Shown in pieces: positions 29,134 through 40,359 of a stretch of 64,000 nt of DNA. The stretch is taken from NCBI GenBank assembly GCA_001939145.1, contig LSRX01000811.1, forward strand, positions 75,782-139,781. The letters are read 5' to 3'. The position numbers and the translations under genes are program-made. The notes under the pieces are model-generated. The model was not told the origin of the DNA, ran no database searches, and saw only the letters and a program-made list of their open reading frames with translations. Each line of letters starts with the position of its first letter. Positions within the stretch are counted from its first letter, which is position 1. Origin of the DNA: Symbiodinium microadriaticum (Eukaryota; Sar; Dinophyceae; Suessiales; Symbiodiniaceae).

Positions 29134-30136
29134 GTGAACAGCATCCGTACACGGAGCATCATTTGCTCCACTACTATGCTACGTCCAGGGTCCCACCCAA
29201 AAGCCCTAAGCCCTAACGCCCACTACAACACCCCTGTTGAAGGTCTTAAATTGCAAAACAATAAAGGACTGTATAAGACCCCTGCTGAAAAAAAAAACCG
29301 AACAGGCGAAAACCGTCCTCGGCATAGGGCGATGACGTCTCACCGAGCCGGATGCCATCCTGTTTCGGCGCTTGGGACTTGTGAAAAAGAACCGCGTTTA
29401 CTAGGGTTCAAAACGGCCGAACAAGAGTCTCAAGGGCTTTGTGCAGGTGCTAATTAAACGGTTTTGAGAAGTTTCATTCAACATTAGCTAACTAACTGGA
29501 AAGGCTCGGCCTTTTGGCCTTCTGCACCCTAGCATGCAAGCTCTTCGAGGCGGCTTCAGGTTTTCGGGGAAGGCTCCGAGTAAGCAGCTACCATGCGAAA
29601 TCACATATATTTATGCAGTAGGCTGGGTCGGTTTTTGTTGGGCATGGGGAAAGTAATCCTTGCTTCGCGTTATTGGGTGGTATTCGTGGGGGTTGCTCGA
29701 AAGTCTGAGGCGTGCTGTGCTGAGATCATCTGGAAGTTTTCAACACTAGGGAGATTCCTCGCGAAAGGCGCAGCGTCCTACAAGTCGCATCTTTGTGACA
29801 CAGGGGATCATGCAAGACCACCTCTATCACTCCAGAACTCCTAAGTTAAGACAGATCTCTCCCAAACGCCAAGCGCCAATCTCTCAGCCCTACCCTGCCA
29901 AAAGAGAACTACCATCTGCTGCTTCACAGAAACGGCAAACACCAAGCCGGAATGCGGCTTTAGGGCTCAGGGTTAGCAACATGATATCCCGAAAGATCCA
30001 AAGCCCCAAAACACCCCAAAATCTCAAAACCTTCACCCCAACATCTGACAACCCAAGCCCAGAACACCTCATCCCCAAATCCCAAAACCATCCTAAACCC
30101 CTAAAGGCGGTTTAGGGTTTACGGTAAACCTCATAC
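29134..30136. other. Mostly unique sequence, frames not assigned
   Basis: Plus frames at 29134-29457, 29593-29844 and 29795-30115 overlap one another and lack domain or splice support. The last reads through degenerate CCCTAAA sequence. Confidence 0.3.
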
Positions 30137-30196
30137 CCCACTGCGTGCCACAAAGACGTCGATGCGGCCAACGGGAACTCCGCAGCAGGATGTCGC
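30137..30196 (-). CDS. Candidate internal exon, unknown protein
   Basis: Minus strand: the acceptor CATCACGAG precedes the frame ATSCCGVPVGRIDVFVARSG, and GTATGAG is a good donor. The opposite strand has a weaker open reading. Confidence 0.4.
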
Positions 30197-30775
30197 CTCG
30201 TGATGGGCGAGGAGTGGGATTTAGGCTTTACTGTAGGGTTTATGGGGCTTAGGGCTTGGGGGTGCAAGGATTTAATTAGGGTTGAGGCGGTGACTAGGTT
30301 TTTTGGTGTCCAAGGACTTTGAAACCCAATTAATACAGTCTACATTTGACTTAGTTAAGGTTAGGGCTTATAAGGCTTAGCCGCTGTAGGGCTCGGGGGT
30401 TCAGGACATAGGATTCCGTAGACGGAAATCAAAACCGCGAAACCGTAGACCGATACAACCTAAAGTGAGCATGCATGGCTTTGGGGTAGGGTCTGAAAAC
30501 GCGGTGTAACAAAAACAACCAGCATAGCTTGAACCAAGAGCCCGGAAAACAAAGATATAAGCATGAACCCTGATCTCCGAAATCCGGCGCAGGGTTTACG
30601 GTGTACCTGGACCCCAAATAACGTACCCTTTTTGGGGTTCCTTGTTCCAGTTTATTCATATAAGTCCTTAAAAAGATAGGTTCTTTGAGGTATAGGGTTT
30701 AGGGTCACCAACCCCAGATGCAGAATCCCCAAACCTGAGCCCGGCAACCCCATCTTTCTTAGAACCCCCGTACAA

Positions 30776-30873
30776 CCCATATACTCCATTGTAGTTCCTG
30801 TCTGGAATAATTTAAAAGAATCCTAAGTATATACGCCACAAAAAGAAAGGAACTATAGTGCAACCTATAGGTG
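30776..30873. mobile_element. Family B foldback element, diverged
   Basis: ACCCATATACTCCATTGTAG on the left and ACTATAGTGCAACCTATAGGT on the right. The complementarity is less perfect than in other copies. Confidence 0.7.
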
Positions 30874-30970
30874 CCCATAGGCCCCTAAGTAGTTCCTTTT
30901 GGGGATAACCTTGACTTGTAGGATTCTACAGATAAACCATAAAAAGGAACCACTTAGGGGCCTATAGGTA
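30873..30970. mobile_element. Family B foldback element, GGCCCC subfamily
   Basis: GCCCATAGGCCCCTAAGTAG and CCACTTAGGGGCCTATAGGTA are the arms. It abuts the preceding family B copy with no spacer. Confidence 0.8.
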
Positions 30971-31076
30971 GCTGCAGGCCCTCACCGCCAGGTCTCCCGA
31001 CGCTTTGCACGCAAAGCGTGCCAACGGGTGGAGCCCAGGCGAGGACCTTACAGCCGTATGATCAGATCAAGGTTTC

Positions 31077-31177
31077 CCTATAGTCTCCATTGTGTCCTTT
31101 CTTTTGGGTTTAAGCAATTTTATGCTAAGGATCCTAAAAGGCAATCCCAAAAAGGAACTACAATGGAGACTACAGGT
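31077..31177. mobile_element. Family B foldback element, AGTCTCCATTG variant
   Basis: TATAGTCTCCATTGTGTCC pairs with AACTACAATGGAGACTACAGG. The changed terminal bases are mirrored in both arms. Confidence 0.75.
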
Positions 31178-31248
31178 AGGCTTTAGACAACCTAAAACCT
31201 AAACCCTGTGCCACAACCCTACCCTAAAACCTAAGCCCTAAAAAGGGG

Positions 31249-31321
31249 CCTTGTTGGTTTTCCACAAAAGCTGCGGAGTGTTGGAGTTGGAGTTGTACAG
31301 GGTGTAGGAGGGCATCAGCTG
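31249..31321 (-). CDS. Candidate internal exon, unknown protein
   Basis: Minus strand: a TTCACAG acceptor precedes the frame QLMPSYTLYNSNSNTPQLLW, then KTNK. The boundary after AACAAG would need a GC donor. It lies between CCCTAAA (left) and TTTAGGG (right) blocks. A second minus frame is also open. Confidence 0.35.
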
Positions 31322-31597
31322 CTGTGAAGTTGCTCTCCGGGTTTAGGGCATTAGGGTTTAGGGGCGGTCTAAGGTTCAGCGTCCCCCCTTTAATCCCTGC
31401 TGAAAGGGTCAGGGGGCTTGCAGAAGCAGGGTTACACAACACAAATAAGATCCGCAAGTAATCAGTAGTTCGGGTACGTACTACGACAGCGTGCTGGCAT
31501 CGTCCCCTGCAAGAACCCTCAAAATCCCAAAGCTAAAACAGGAGCTGGGTATGGGCTCAAACTATACAGCCCCCAACCCCAAAGCCAAAACTCAAAC

Positions 31598-31674
31598 TTC
31601 TCCGGCTCCGGCCGGAAGGGCAGCCGCGAAGCGGTGCCCGCCCAGGGAGTCGGGCTGCACCACCTCCGGAACAT
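31598..31674 (-). CDS. Candidate internal exon, unknown protein
   Basis: Minus strand: the acceptor CTGAAG precedes the frame FRRWCSPTPWAGTASRLPFR or, one register over, DVPEVVQPDSLGGHRFAAAL, which is the more protein-like; the donor is GAA|GTTTGAG. The plus-strand frame 31491-32093 through it is treated as a shadow. Confidence 0.4.
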
Positions 31675-31723
31675 CTTCAGATTTAGGGCGCTATAGTGCC
31701 GTTAGTGTTCAGATCTTCTGGAA

Positions 31724-31903
31724 ATCCTGGGGCCTCAGGGATTTTTCAACATCCATCCTTTTAGACAAGTTGAGAGCCATGGAGTGGCGTTGCACTGCAA
31801 ATGGCCAGAGCTTCTCAGGCATCCTGGATCGGAGAAGATGTGTTGGTGCAACCCTGGCATACATCTGGTACTTGGTGTGGCAAGGCAATCATCCAGAGCT
31901 ACA
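31724..31903 (-). pseudogene. Probable Ty1/copia-type integrase fragment
   Basis: On the minus strand an open frame of about 54 codons contains THLLRSRMPEKLWPFAVQRH. This resembles the C-terminal part of copia-family integrases, where a leucine-rich helix, LP-x-x-x-W-x-x-A and a following H/Y-rich segment occur. The frame ends in a stop after DFQKI and has no neighbouring retroelement domains or LTRs, so it is a relic. The assignment rests on pattern recognition only. Confidence 0.35.
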
Positions 31904-32238
31904 TCGAAACTTCCAAACCGGTGACAGGCGGAAAAAAAAAAACTACTGTGGGCGCACTGGGCGCACTGTACGGGCCGTAAGAATTAGAATAGGAGGGGGT
32001 GATCTTGTACAACATCGCGTAAGTATAGCAAGGAACCGAAGAGTATCATTACTGGGTCCCCTAAACTCTAAAAACCTAAACCCTAAAGCCTAAAGCCTAA
32101 AGCCTAAACCCTAAAGCCTAAAGCCTAAACCCTAAAGCCTAAACCCCAAACCCTAAGGCCCAAAGTCCTTAAGCCTCTATGCCGCTTTTCGGGTCAAGGG
32201 GCCTAGGGGCCCAAGGATTCCTGCATAGTCCTGAGGAC

Positions 32239-32355
32239 CCTAACGGTTTAGGGTTTAGGGTTTAGGGTTTCGGGTTCAGGGTTTAGGGTTTAGGGTTTAG
32301 GGTTCAGGGTTCAGGGTTTAGGGTTTAGGGTTTAGGGTTCAGGGTTTAGGGTTTG
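32239..32355. repeat. Interstitial TTTAGGG block
   Basis: About 16 TTTAGGG units with TTCAGGG variants. Confidence 0.95.
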
Positions 32356-32973
32356 CTGGTGGGGGATTCCTGGGCCCTGAAAAACNCCATAATAAAGAAA
32401 CCCTATTGTTTACTATATAACGGTTTGGGGTTTAGGGTTTAGGCTTATAGATAAAAAAACCCCCTCGCAAGAACCCAGTAGAGCCCTTGAGGCGGTGTTT
32501 AAATTTTTTGAAACCCCCAGCAATTCCTATGTCCCTTCTTCCCATCATATAGGGGCCTACATACCTATATCTATATCATTCTATCTCTATAGCCTATACA
32601 TTTATCCCCTATATCTGTATCGATATCTATTCCTGCATCTATTTCTGGGCCTTCATAGAACAGGGTTCTCTTACGGGCTCCTTTCCTGGGGATTACTATA
32701 ACGGCTCTATAGTATAGGGGTCCCTCGTTCTTGCGGCGGAGGTTGCGGCCCCGCGGCCCTCTTCCTGGCACTGAATGTTGATCTCCCTAAAACCTACGAA
32801 GCCCCATAACCCTAAACCCTAGGACCCTGAACCCGTAGACCCTCAACCCCGAACCGGGGCTTCGAACGAACCCCGGAGCAAAGAGTATGAACTTGTATTT
32901 CGAAAATGGTTCCTTTCAGGAGCAGGTCCCCAATAAAAATAGTAAACCATTAAACCCTGAACCCTAAATACCC

Positions 32974-33088
32974 TACTTGAAGGTTCATGGGCAGCTATAA
33001 GTTGGGTTATAAAGCAGGGTAACTGTAGTTATAATCCATATGAGGGGGCTTATAACCCCACTTATGACTACCCATGAACCTCCAAGTA
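32974..33088. mobile_element. Family A foldback element, complete
   Basis: TACTTGAAGGTTCATGGGCA to TACCCATGAACCTCCAAGTA, bounded by TA. Confidence 0.85.
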
Positions 33089-33407
33089 ATCCCTAAACCT
33101 TAAACCCATGGTACTTCGGAGCACAGGAACCAAAAAGCTCCCTTGAAGGGTACCAAACCCGAAAACCCGTGATGACCCCAACCCTGAGCCCTAAACAAAA
33201 CGAAACCATATAAGGGTCTAGGGCTTAGGTAAAGACCTAAGCCCTAAAAACAAAACCTTAAAACCCCAAACAAGCCCTTAGAAAACGGTACGGACTTAAA
33301 CTTAAGCCCCAATCCCTAAACTTCAACCCTAAACCCTAAACCCTAAACCCTAAACCCTCAACCCTAAACCGTCTAGACCCTCAACGCTAAAAGCTTTCGA
33401 CCCAAAC

Positions 33408-33476
33408 CTGCCTGTGCTTCCTTCAAGCTGTCCTCCTCGGTTTTGCTCGGCCGACAAAGACGCCGGCCCCACTCCT
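33408..33476 (-). CDS. Candidate internal exon, unknown protein
   Basis: Minus strand: the acceptor CCGAAG precedes the frame EWGRRLCRPSKTEEDSLKEA and the donor GCAG|GTTTGGG. Charged, uninterrupted, and flanked by telomere-like blocks on both sides (CCCTAAA at 33324-33380, TTTAGGG from 33495). Confidence 0.5.
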
Positions 33477-33492
33477 CTTCGGATTAAAGGCT

Positions 33493-33615
33493 TTTTAGGG
33501 TTCAGGGTTTAGGGTTCAGGGTTCAGGGTTTAGGGTTTAGGGTTTAGGGTTTAGGGTTCAGGGTTCAGGGTTTAGGGTTTAGGGTTCAGGGTTAAGGGTT
33601 TAGGGTTTAGGGCTT
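33493..33615. repeat. Interstitial TTTAGGG block
   Basis: About 17 TTTAGGG/TTCAGGG units in a row. Confidence 0.95.
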
Positions 33616-33623
33616 ACCCATAT

Positions 33624-33748
33624 GTTAAAGGAAACTACAGGTGGGGAGTTTAGGGTATATAGGGCTTCTAGAAGGCGTCTATAAGGTATATATAGACCTT
33701 CTATAAGGCTCCTATATCGGTAACTACCCACCTGAAAATGTCCTAGAA
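33624..33748. mobile_element. Family G foldback element, copy 1
   Basis: GTTAAAGGAAACTACAGGTG ... CCACCTGAAAATGTCCTAGA, with internal GGCTTCTAGAAGG / CTTCTATAAGG stems. It is very similar to 49322-49434. Confidence 0.7.
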
Positions 33749-33838
33749 TATGCCCCTAAGTAGTCCCTTTTGGGGATTAGCTTATAGGATTCTAAATATA
33801 AACCATAAAGAGGAACTACTGAAAGGGCCTACGGGTAG
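33748..33838. mobile_element. Family B foldback element, abutting family G
   Basis: GAATATGCCCCTAAGTAGTCC and GGAACTACTGAAAGGGCCTAC. It begins where the family G element ends. Confidence 0.7.
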
Positions 33839-33839
33839 C

Positions 33840-35384
33840 TTCAGGTTGCTTAGGATTTGGATGGATTTGGGGTGTAAGACATTTGACAGGGTTTGGGTAG
33901 TTTGGGGCTTTCAGCTGAAATTTAGGGCTTTGGGTGTAGATGTCATTTATCGGGGTCTGTGTTAGATTATTATGATTATTAGGGTTGTCCGCCGTCTATG
34001 AAACTCCACAATAGACCCCTGAAAAGCGGACTTTCCAATTGTTAGATTAACAGTGTATTGTAACGTAACCTACGGGGTTGCATATGCAGTCCATGGGCTT
34101 ACACGGTTACATTACTACTTTAAACCACTCTCAAAAAACCCTAGGGCTCCAAGTACGCAACTAGTACCTACTTTGGGGTCTAAAGTCTTTAAATGGTACC
34201 TACCTTGGGCTATTTGGAACGCCAGGGAAAGGCTTCAAAGGGTTGTTAGACAGGTTATGTTCCTGGGTCTCCGGGGTGGGTTGCGCCTACACCTTAAGCC
34301 CTAAGCCCCAAACCCTAAACTCTCAACCCCTAAACCCCAAACCCTAAGCCCTGAGCCCTAAACCCTCAACCCCTGAACCCTAAACCCTAGGCCCTAAAAG
34401 ACCTAAATCGCGCTCTCTTCACTCACTGCAGTCTGAGGGTTGAGGGTTTAGTGTCTGCTAAGTCCGGCAAACCTGTCACTGTTGCAAGCACAAAACCCTG
34501 AATCCCTGACTAGAGCCCTATTGACCCCAAACCTTGAACAACATAAACCATATCCTACTAGGAAACTAGAACTTACCCCCCCCCCGGAAGCGCTTAGAAC
34601 ACCCCTCCAAAAGATCGATACCCTTCTGTAGGGGTCTTCATATTGATCAGATTAGGAAAGGTCGGGATTTGGGGTTTAGGGCGTTCATAATGATTGGAAA
34701 AAATTGGTACAAAAACGGGAGCACCTTGACCCATTCTTCCGACGCCAACAAAAACACCTTCATCAAACCCGATACCGCTCCGTGACAGTCGTATAGTGTG
34801 CAGCAGATCCTCCTGCCCGACCTGGCTTCAAGGGTTCAGGTGTGAGGGTCTATCGGTCTATCATATACTTGTTAATAATGTCAGCATGTGTTCGGCCATG
34901 TCGTCACGAGGACGGCAGAAGTTATTCTGGTGTTTTTCTTACTGGGATTCTGGTTTTTTTCCTACTGGGGCTGGGTGGTTTTTGATGAACTGCTCCGGCA
35001 AGGAGGGACTTGGGGCTTCGGGGTTCAGTGTTCTGGATTCAGCATCAAGGCCGTTGGGGGGAGCCTAGATCATCACCGATACTAGTCGTTGGGGTTTCCT
35101 CTTGCCGACTCTGGCCTGCTTGTATCATTCTATGCCCAAACCCCTGGTCCAGTTCGCAAGGTCCCTATCTCATAAAAGCCAAACCAACCTCGAAGTTGGC
35201 TTTTAGGCTTTGGCTGATTAGGTTTTTGAGTTCCCCTAGAATCTTAGACACAAAGGATGGCAACTTCAGGCCAATATTAGGGAGATGGGGTTTACGGCTT
35301 AAGCCTTTGAGCTAAGCCTAAGGGAGCACGGACAATCCTGTGTGTCCGTCTCCATGAGCTTTACACTTCAAACCTAGTTCAGAG
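33840..35384. other. Mixed sequence, no supported gene
   Basis: A CCCTAAA block lies at 34290-34400. Plus frames at 34053-34304, 34796-35068 and 35010-35315 are open but carry no recognisable motif or clear splice boundaries. Confidence 0.3.
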
Positions 35385-35485
35385 TAATTGGAGGCCATGG
35401 GTAGTTATAAGTAGGGTAAGTGTAGTCATAACCCATATTGGGGGACTTATACCCCCACTTATAACTACCCATGAACCTCCAAGTA
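35385..35485. mobile_element. Family A foldback element, complete
   Basis: TAATTGGAGGCCATGGGTAG to CTACCCATGAACCTCCAAGTA. Confidence 0.85.
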
Positions 35486-35549
35486 TACAAGAGTCTGTAA
35501 AGCCAATCTTTCGGGTCCCGAATATGCCTTGGGTTATGAAAGCTTAAGT

Positions 35550-35648
35550 TACCCAGTGGCCCCTAAGTAGTTCCTTTTTATGGCTTATCTTTAGAATTAG
35601 AACCCTATAAGGTAATCCCCAAAAGGAACTACTTAGGGGCCTATGGTT
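35550..35648. mobile_element. Family B foldback element, GGCCCC subfamily
   Basis: TACCCAGTGGCCCCTAAGTAG and CTACTTAGGGGCCTATGGTTA are the arms. Confidence 0.85.
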
Positions 35649-35770
35649 AGTAAGGCTTGCTGATGGGCTTCATGTTTACCCCGTGGCTCTCCATCAAGTA
35701 AGTCCTGACCATAGGGCGGTGCTACACATAATGCAAGGGCCTAAGGTTTTAGACTGTGGATCTGGTCGGC

Positions 35771-35932
35771 NNNNNNNNNNNNNNNNNNNNNNNNNNNNNN
35801 NNNNNNNNNNNNNNNNNNNNNNNNNNNNNNNNNNNNNNNNNNNNNNNNNNNNNNNNNNNNNNNNNNNNNNNNNNNNNNNNNNNNNNNNNNNNNNNNNNNN
35901 NNNNNNNNNNNNNNNNNNNNNNNNNNNNNNNN
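35771..35932. other. Assembly gap (162 N) followed by G11
   Basis: A run of N followed by GGGGGGGGGGG. The homopolymer edge suggests the gap is a sequencing failure at a G-rich or microsatellite tract. Frames reported across it are meaningless. Confidence 0.98.
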
Positions 35933-36019
35933 GGGGGGGGGGGTTTCCGGGAATATTCGGGGTATGCATACATTTGTAATATCTTTATCTACATGTACAT
36001 CTATAGATAGATGTAAATA

Positions 36020-36303
36020 AGTAGACATATACATACATAGCATATATATATATATATGCACACGTACTAAATACACAGCCACGTACATGTATGCATACAT
36101 ACAAACATGCATATGTACATGCATGCATGCATGCATGCATGCATGCATGCATGCATGCATACATACATACCTACTTTCATACCTTCCATCCTTGCATGCA
36201 TGCATACATACATAATACATCCATGCATGCATACATACGTACGTACATACATAGATACATAGATAGATAGATAGATACATACATACATACATACATACAT
36301 ACA

Positions 36304-36334
<31 letters not shown>

Positions 36335-36465
36335 CATACATACATACATACCTACGTACATACATACATACATACATACATACATACACACATACACACA
36401 TACACACATACATACATACATACATACATACATACATACATACATACATACATACATACAAACGT
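36020..36465. repeat. CATA/CATG/GATA microsatellite
   Basis: A nearly continuous tract of tetranucleotides: CATA, a CATG run (about 36120-36160) and a GATA run (about 36255-36275). The minus-strand poly-(CMYV) frames are artefacts. Confidence 0.95.
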
Positions 36466-36714
36466 GCATGGTTCCGAGGTTGGCAACGGCATCGTGTTAG
36501 ACGTGCAAAGCCTGTTGAAGAGCTTCACAGGGGAATACACGTCATGCGACTTTTTCACCCTTCACTCTGCACACGGAACCCTTGCACTACTCTCCTTGAG
36601 GCAACGAATTGGCCTGGCTTAGTCACTCATCATAGTCTATTTCTGGCTGAAATACGAGCTTCACTCTAAAGGAAAACACCTGGAACCCAACATCGCGTTT
36701 CTTTGATCGCGGCT

Positions 36715-36836
36715 TCACAGCGGCATCTCACTCTTGGAGAGAACCATTCTCTTTGTGAGCTTCTCGAACGCGCGGGAGCTGCAAGCCTTTAACCTGAAGG
36801 CATCGCCCCGACGGGCAATTTCATGGAGTTCCTCAT
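36715..36836 (-). CDS. Candidate terminal exon, unknown protein
   Basis: Minus strand: a GCATTCTGAAAG acceptor precedes the frame DEELHEIARRGDAFRLKACS, then SRAFEKLTKRMVLSKSEMPL, ending at TGA (36715). The charged helical sequence is clearly non-repetitive. The longer frame upstream of the acceptor (to 37011) is hydrophobic and less convincing. Confidence 0.45.
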
Positions 36837-36919
36837 CTTTCAGAATGCAAACAAATGTATGATTATCACATAGCGGAATAATGCTACAGAACACACAACA
36901 GTAATTCACAAAGACCTGT

Positions 36920-37860
36920 GCCACAGTCACCACCACCGCCCCCACCACCACCAAATGAAGAAGAAGGTTTTTGGGTATGTGAAGTGTTATGGTATATTTC
37001 TCACAACCCAACCTTCAGGAAACCCAACCTTCAGGAATGGCAGTACTGCATGTTCAGGCTTCTACATGAGGTTTGCGGGAGCCCGCGCACCCGAGAGGGA
37101 TTGGTGCCTTCAGGTGGCCGGAGCCGCGGCAACTGGAAGAAACTGCGGACAGCCCAGCTGTTGTAGGCTCCGTGAATGACACCGAAAGCCCCATGAGCTT
37201 GAATTCTCCTTGGTGAATAACTATCGAAGCGTGTGAACAAATGAGACGGGGTCGACGGCCTGAAAACTACACACGCCAACATCCTCAATCCCAAAGACCG
37301 CAAGACATAAACCCGAAGGACTTTCAGTGGCTCGGGAATTCGGAGAGCGGACCGGGGTGACTTAAAGTTAAAGGACAGAAAAAGACGTTGGTACGGATCC
37401 CCAAGTCCCACAGGTCCTGGTGCACACCACTGCATGTCTGTTTCTACGAACATATGTAAGCATTTACGTATGTGTATTTCTGTAGAGAGAAATTAACAAC
37501 AACGAAGCAAATAGATATTCAGATGCATCTTGCATAAAAAGTAATCAGCGAAAAAACACATACCCATACTTAAACTTAAACAAAAACACCAGCAAAGACA
37601 CCCATAAACGAATGGATACATCAGGGATAACGTGTTTATACATATGTATGAAATAAACAATCCACAATAAACCATTATACATGCAGACAACAAATCCATG
37701 ACCGGATAAACACGTAAATGAATACAGAAGTATACACAAAACTAAGTAACCACATAATCTGTGGATGCATGCAAAACCAAAACACTCAAACACGCAAACA
37801 ACAAAACAAAACAACAAAACAGCAAATAAACAGCCAACAAACAAGCAAACAGACAAATAA
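36920..37860. other. Unassigned sequence
   Basis: Frames exist on both strands at 36918-37453, with no clear winner. From about 37490 the sequence becomes AT-rich, with translations rich in N, K and T (plus) or hydrophobic residues (minus). Confidence 0.3.
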
Positions 37861-37861
37861 T

Positions 37862-37950
37862 ATTCTATATATATGTGTGTGTATATACACATGCATACAT
37901 ATATATATATATATACACATAATATGTGTGTGTGTGTATATACACATGCA
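37862..37950. repeat. TA/TG microsatellite
   Basis: Alternating TATATA, TGTGTG and ACACAT blocks. Confidence 0.9.
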
Positions 37951-38337
37951 GATCTACACCTCCCCGACCCCCTCTAGGTACATTTCGTCAGTTTGTTTAC
38001 TTAACTTATCTAGCTTATCTAACATCTAATTTATTCCATTTGTTTAATCTGTAGGAAACCTTCAGCTTACTTGATCCTTTGAGTTTATACATACACATGT
38101 TTAATAGGTACGCCTTGGTTCATATATGAGACATATCTACACATAAGGATGATAGGTATGATGTGACAGGATATGACAAAGAATAATGTAGCATGATAGC
38201 GTAACATGCTGTGCTTTGTTCTGCACTACTCGACGTATGGGCATATACAACAAAGGTACACAGACATGCTGGCATAAGTTTCTTTGTGGCTTATGGACTT
38301 CTGGCTTAAGTGCTTTAGGAGTTTAGAGTGTTAGGCT

Positions 38338-38574
38338 GTGTTGGGCCTCGGTTTAGGGGCTTTACAGCGCTGTCGCCTGGTTTCGGCATGTCTTAAAAAT
38401 CTATTTCGAAGAAAAATCTGCGCTGCCAAGCGCATGGCCCAGTTTCGCAATCCCACCAAAAGCTCCGATATCAAAACGCACTTTTCGCACGGCCCTGAAG
38501 ACAAAATCCCAGGTAAAGACCTGAAGCCATCGGACACAACCTGCATCCTGAAGCTCGTCCCCTCCTTGGAGTAA
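38338..38574. CDS. Coding-like segment, strand uncertain
   Basis: The plus frame reads AAKRMAQFRNPTKSSDIKTH and contains a CCCAG|GTAAAG donor at 38513. On the minus strand, after a TTGTCTTCAG acceptor, a frame KVRFDIGAFGGIAKLGHALG ends in TAG. Both are plausible and no domain is recognised. Confidence 0.35.
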
Positions 38575-39043
38575 ATTGATCTTGGCTGCGTTAGTTTATG
38601 TCTTGGGCGTCACACTATAGGCTATGATGCACAGTGCGTTAATTCAGGTTGCGGCTACGTCGCGGCTACCTATCACTATAGCTCCCTAACTTCCGAGCCT
38701 ACTTACCGCAAGCAGGAAGCACTTGAAACCATGTTGGTAGCCTCATAATACCTAGAGGGTCATACCTCACCCGTTGTTGGGCACCCAGTTCCTACAGAAC
38801 AGATGCTCGCCATAAACTAGGTACCCTCAAAGAGGGGTAAGGCGAGGGCATGAAACCTTAAGACAGGTAAGACATGACCAGTTCTACAATCTCGAGGGCA
38901 TGGTGTAGGGCCTTAATGATTAGAATCGGGATCCTATAAGGGCTCCCACAACAGGCGTTGTGAGACCTTGCGGAGCTATAGGGAGACTGAACGCACATAC
39001 TAGTCGCTGTTATTCCAAACTCACAGTATGTCTCTAGGGTTGA

Positions 39044-39044
39044 T

Positions 39045-39088
<44 letters not shown>
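39044..39088. repeat. TA dinucleotide microsatellite
   Basis: About 20 uninterrupted TA units. Confidence 0.97.
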
Positions 39089-39089
<1 letters not shown>

Positions 39090-40085
39090 GGCTCTGATGT
39101 TGATATAGACTTGGGCCTTGGCTTCAGGGTTTAGGGTTTAGGGCTTAGGGCTTTAGAAGGCTTTTGGTCTAGGGTTTGGGGCTTGTAACATCTCAGGGTC
39201 AAAAGGTTAGACTTAAACAAAATCACGTGGTTTAGAAGCGAAAGATCTACCCTGAAAGTTATGGGCTCAAGAAACGACATCAGTAAACCTCATATATCTG
39301 TCCTGTTCATTGCAATGAAGCTCTTCGGGTTATACCAGAGCAGAACTACGAGCTTATGGAGGGAAATGATGACTCGCAATTTCGATTCGGAACACTCTAT
39401 TACTTAACAAGTGTGGGGCTCAGTGGGTGGGTTATACAGTTATACACGAAGCTGTAAGTAACTAGGTAGGGTAACCCTAGCTAGGATGAAGCTCGAACAA
39501 TTGAAGTTCGCAAATTCTGAACTCTGATGTCTGCATATGACCCTATAGCGCAAACGTGACAAACAATCGAAACTAGGATCCAGCCCCTGATGGCAGCAGC
39601 TGCGGTTCAATGCCCGCTCATGCCCGACAAAATCACGGGGCCTCAACAGCGCTCCCCCTTGAAGGGTTCAGGGTTTAGGGTTTAATCAAGACCCCGTACA
39701 GTCCTTCAGTCAGAACCCCACGAAGGGGGCAACAGAATCGAGCTGTTCACTCTTTAACTTTATTTTCAAACACCTATCCGATTTCAGAAAAACCCTCTCA
39801 ATCTCAACAGCAGGATCTGATCTAGGAGAGGCGGATAGATGGACCAGAACAGGACGTAGCTGTCAGGGGGGGACGCATGCGATATGGTTTAATACTTTAT
39901 GGCTGCTTTTTTGCGTGCACGGATAAGCTGCGATCAAAGCTTACAAAATAGTTAAGCTGCGACCAACACTTACACAATAATGGGTTATGACCACCATAAT
40001 CATAAGTATACGGCTTTCACTGGATTAGTAAGCTGTTGGGCCCACAAGTAGACCCCAAACCCCTAAACCCGAACCAAGTACTTAC
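39089..40085. other. Unassigned sequence
   Basis: A minus frame (39440-39646) lacks support. A short TTTAGGG block lies near 39124-39150. Nothing else is recognised. Confidence 0.3.
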
Positions 40086-40147
40086 TACGAATTGCGAAAG
40101 ACTGTGAGGGGGTTGCTGTTGAGCCATTCCGGGAAGGGAGCCTCCAA
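40086..40147 (-). CDS. Candidate internal exon, unknown protein
   Basis: Minus strand: the acceptor ACCTGTAG precedes the frame EAPFPEWLNSNPLTVFRNS, ending in a consensus GTAAGTA donor. Upstream the same register is protein-like (GLAKAAANSQLNL) but separated by one TAG, which is the acceptor itself, so a short upstream intron or a decayed frame are both possible. Confidence 0.45.
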
Positions 40148-40260
40148 CTACAGGTTCAGCTGCGAATTTGCAGCTGCCTTCGCAAGTCCTTGCGCACCAA
40201 GAAAGTACTCAGAGCAAAAGCTACGTGCGGGATTTAGGCTTTAGGCCGGTTTAGGGTGTG

Positions 40261-40359
40261 TACCCATAGCCATAGGCTCCATAGTAGCTCCTTTTTGGGC
40301 TTCTATTCAGGATCCTTATAAGGTAACCCCAAAAAGAACTACTATGGAGCCTACGGGTA
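40261..40359. mobile_element. Family B foldback element
   Basis: CATAGGCTCCATAGTAGCTCC and AACTACTATGGAGCCTACGGG, flanked by TA. Just downstream the phrase TATGGGTATAGGGTT is repeated. Confidence 0.85.

Noticed and set aside
31491-32093. 200-residue plus-strand frame as a gene
   Set aside because: It starts and ends in telomere-like sequence, and better minus-strand readings (31598-31674, 31724-31903) account for its middle.
35683-36469. Frames of up to 242 residues
   Set aside because: They cross the N gap and a CATA microsatellite.
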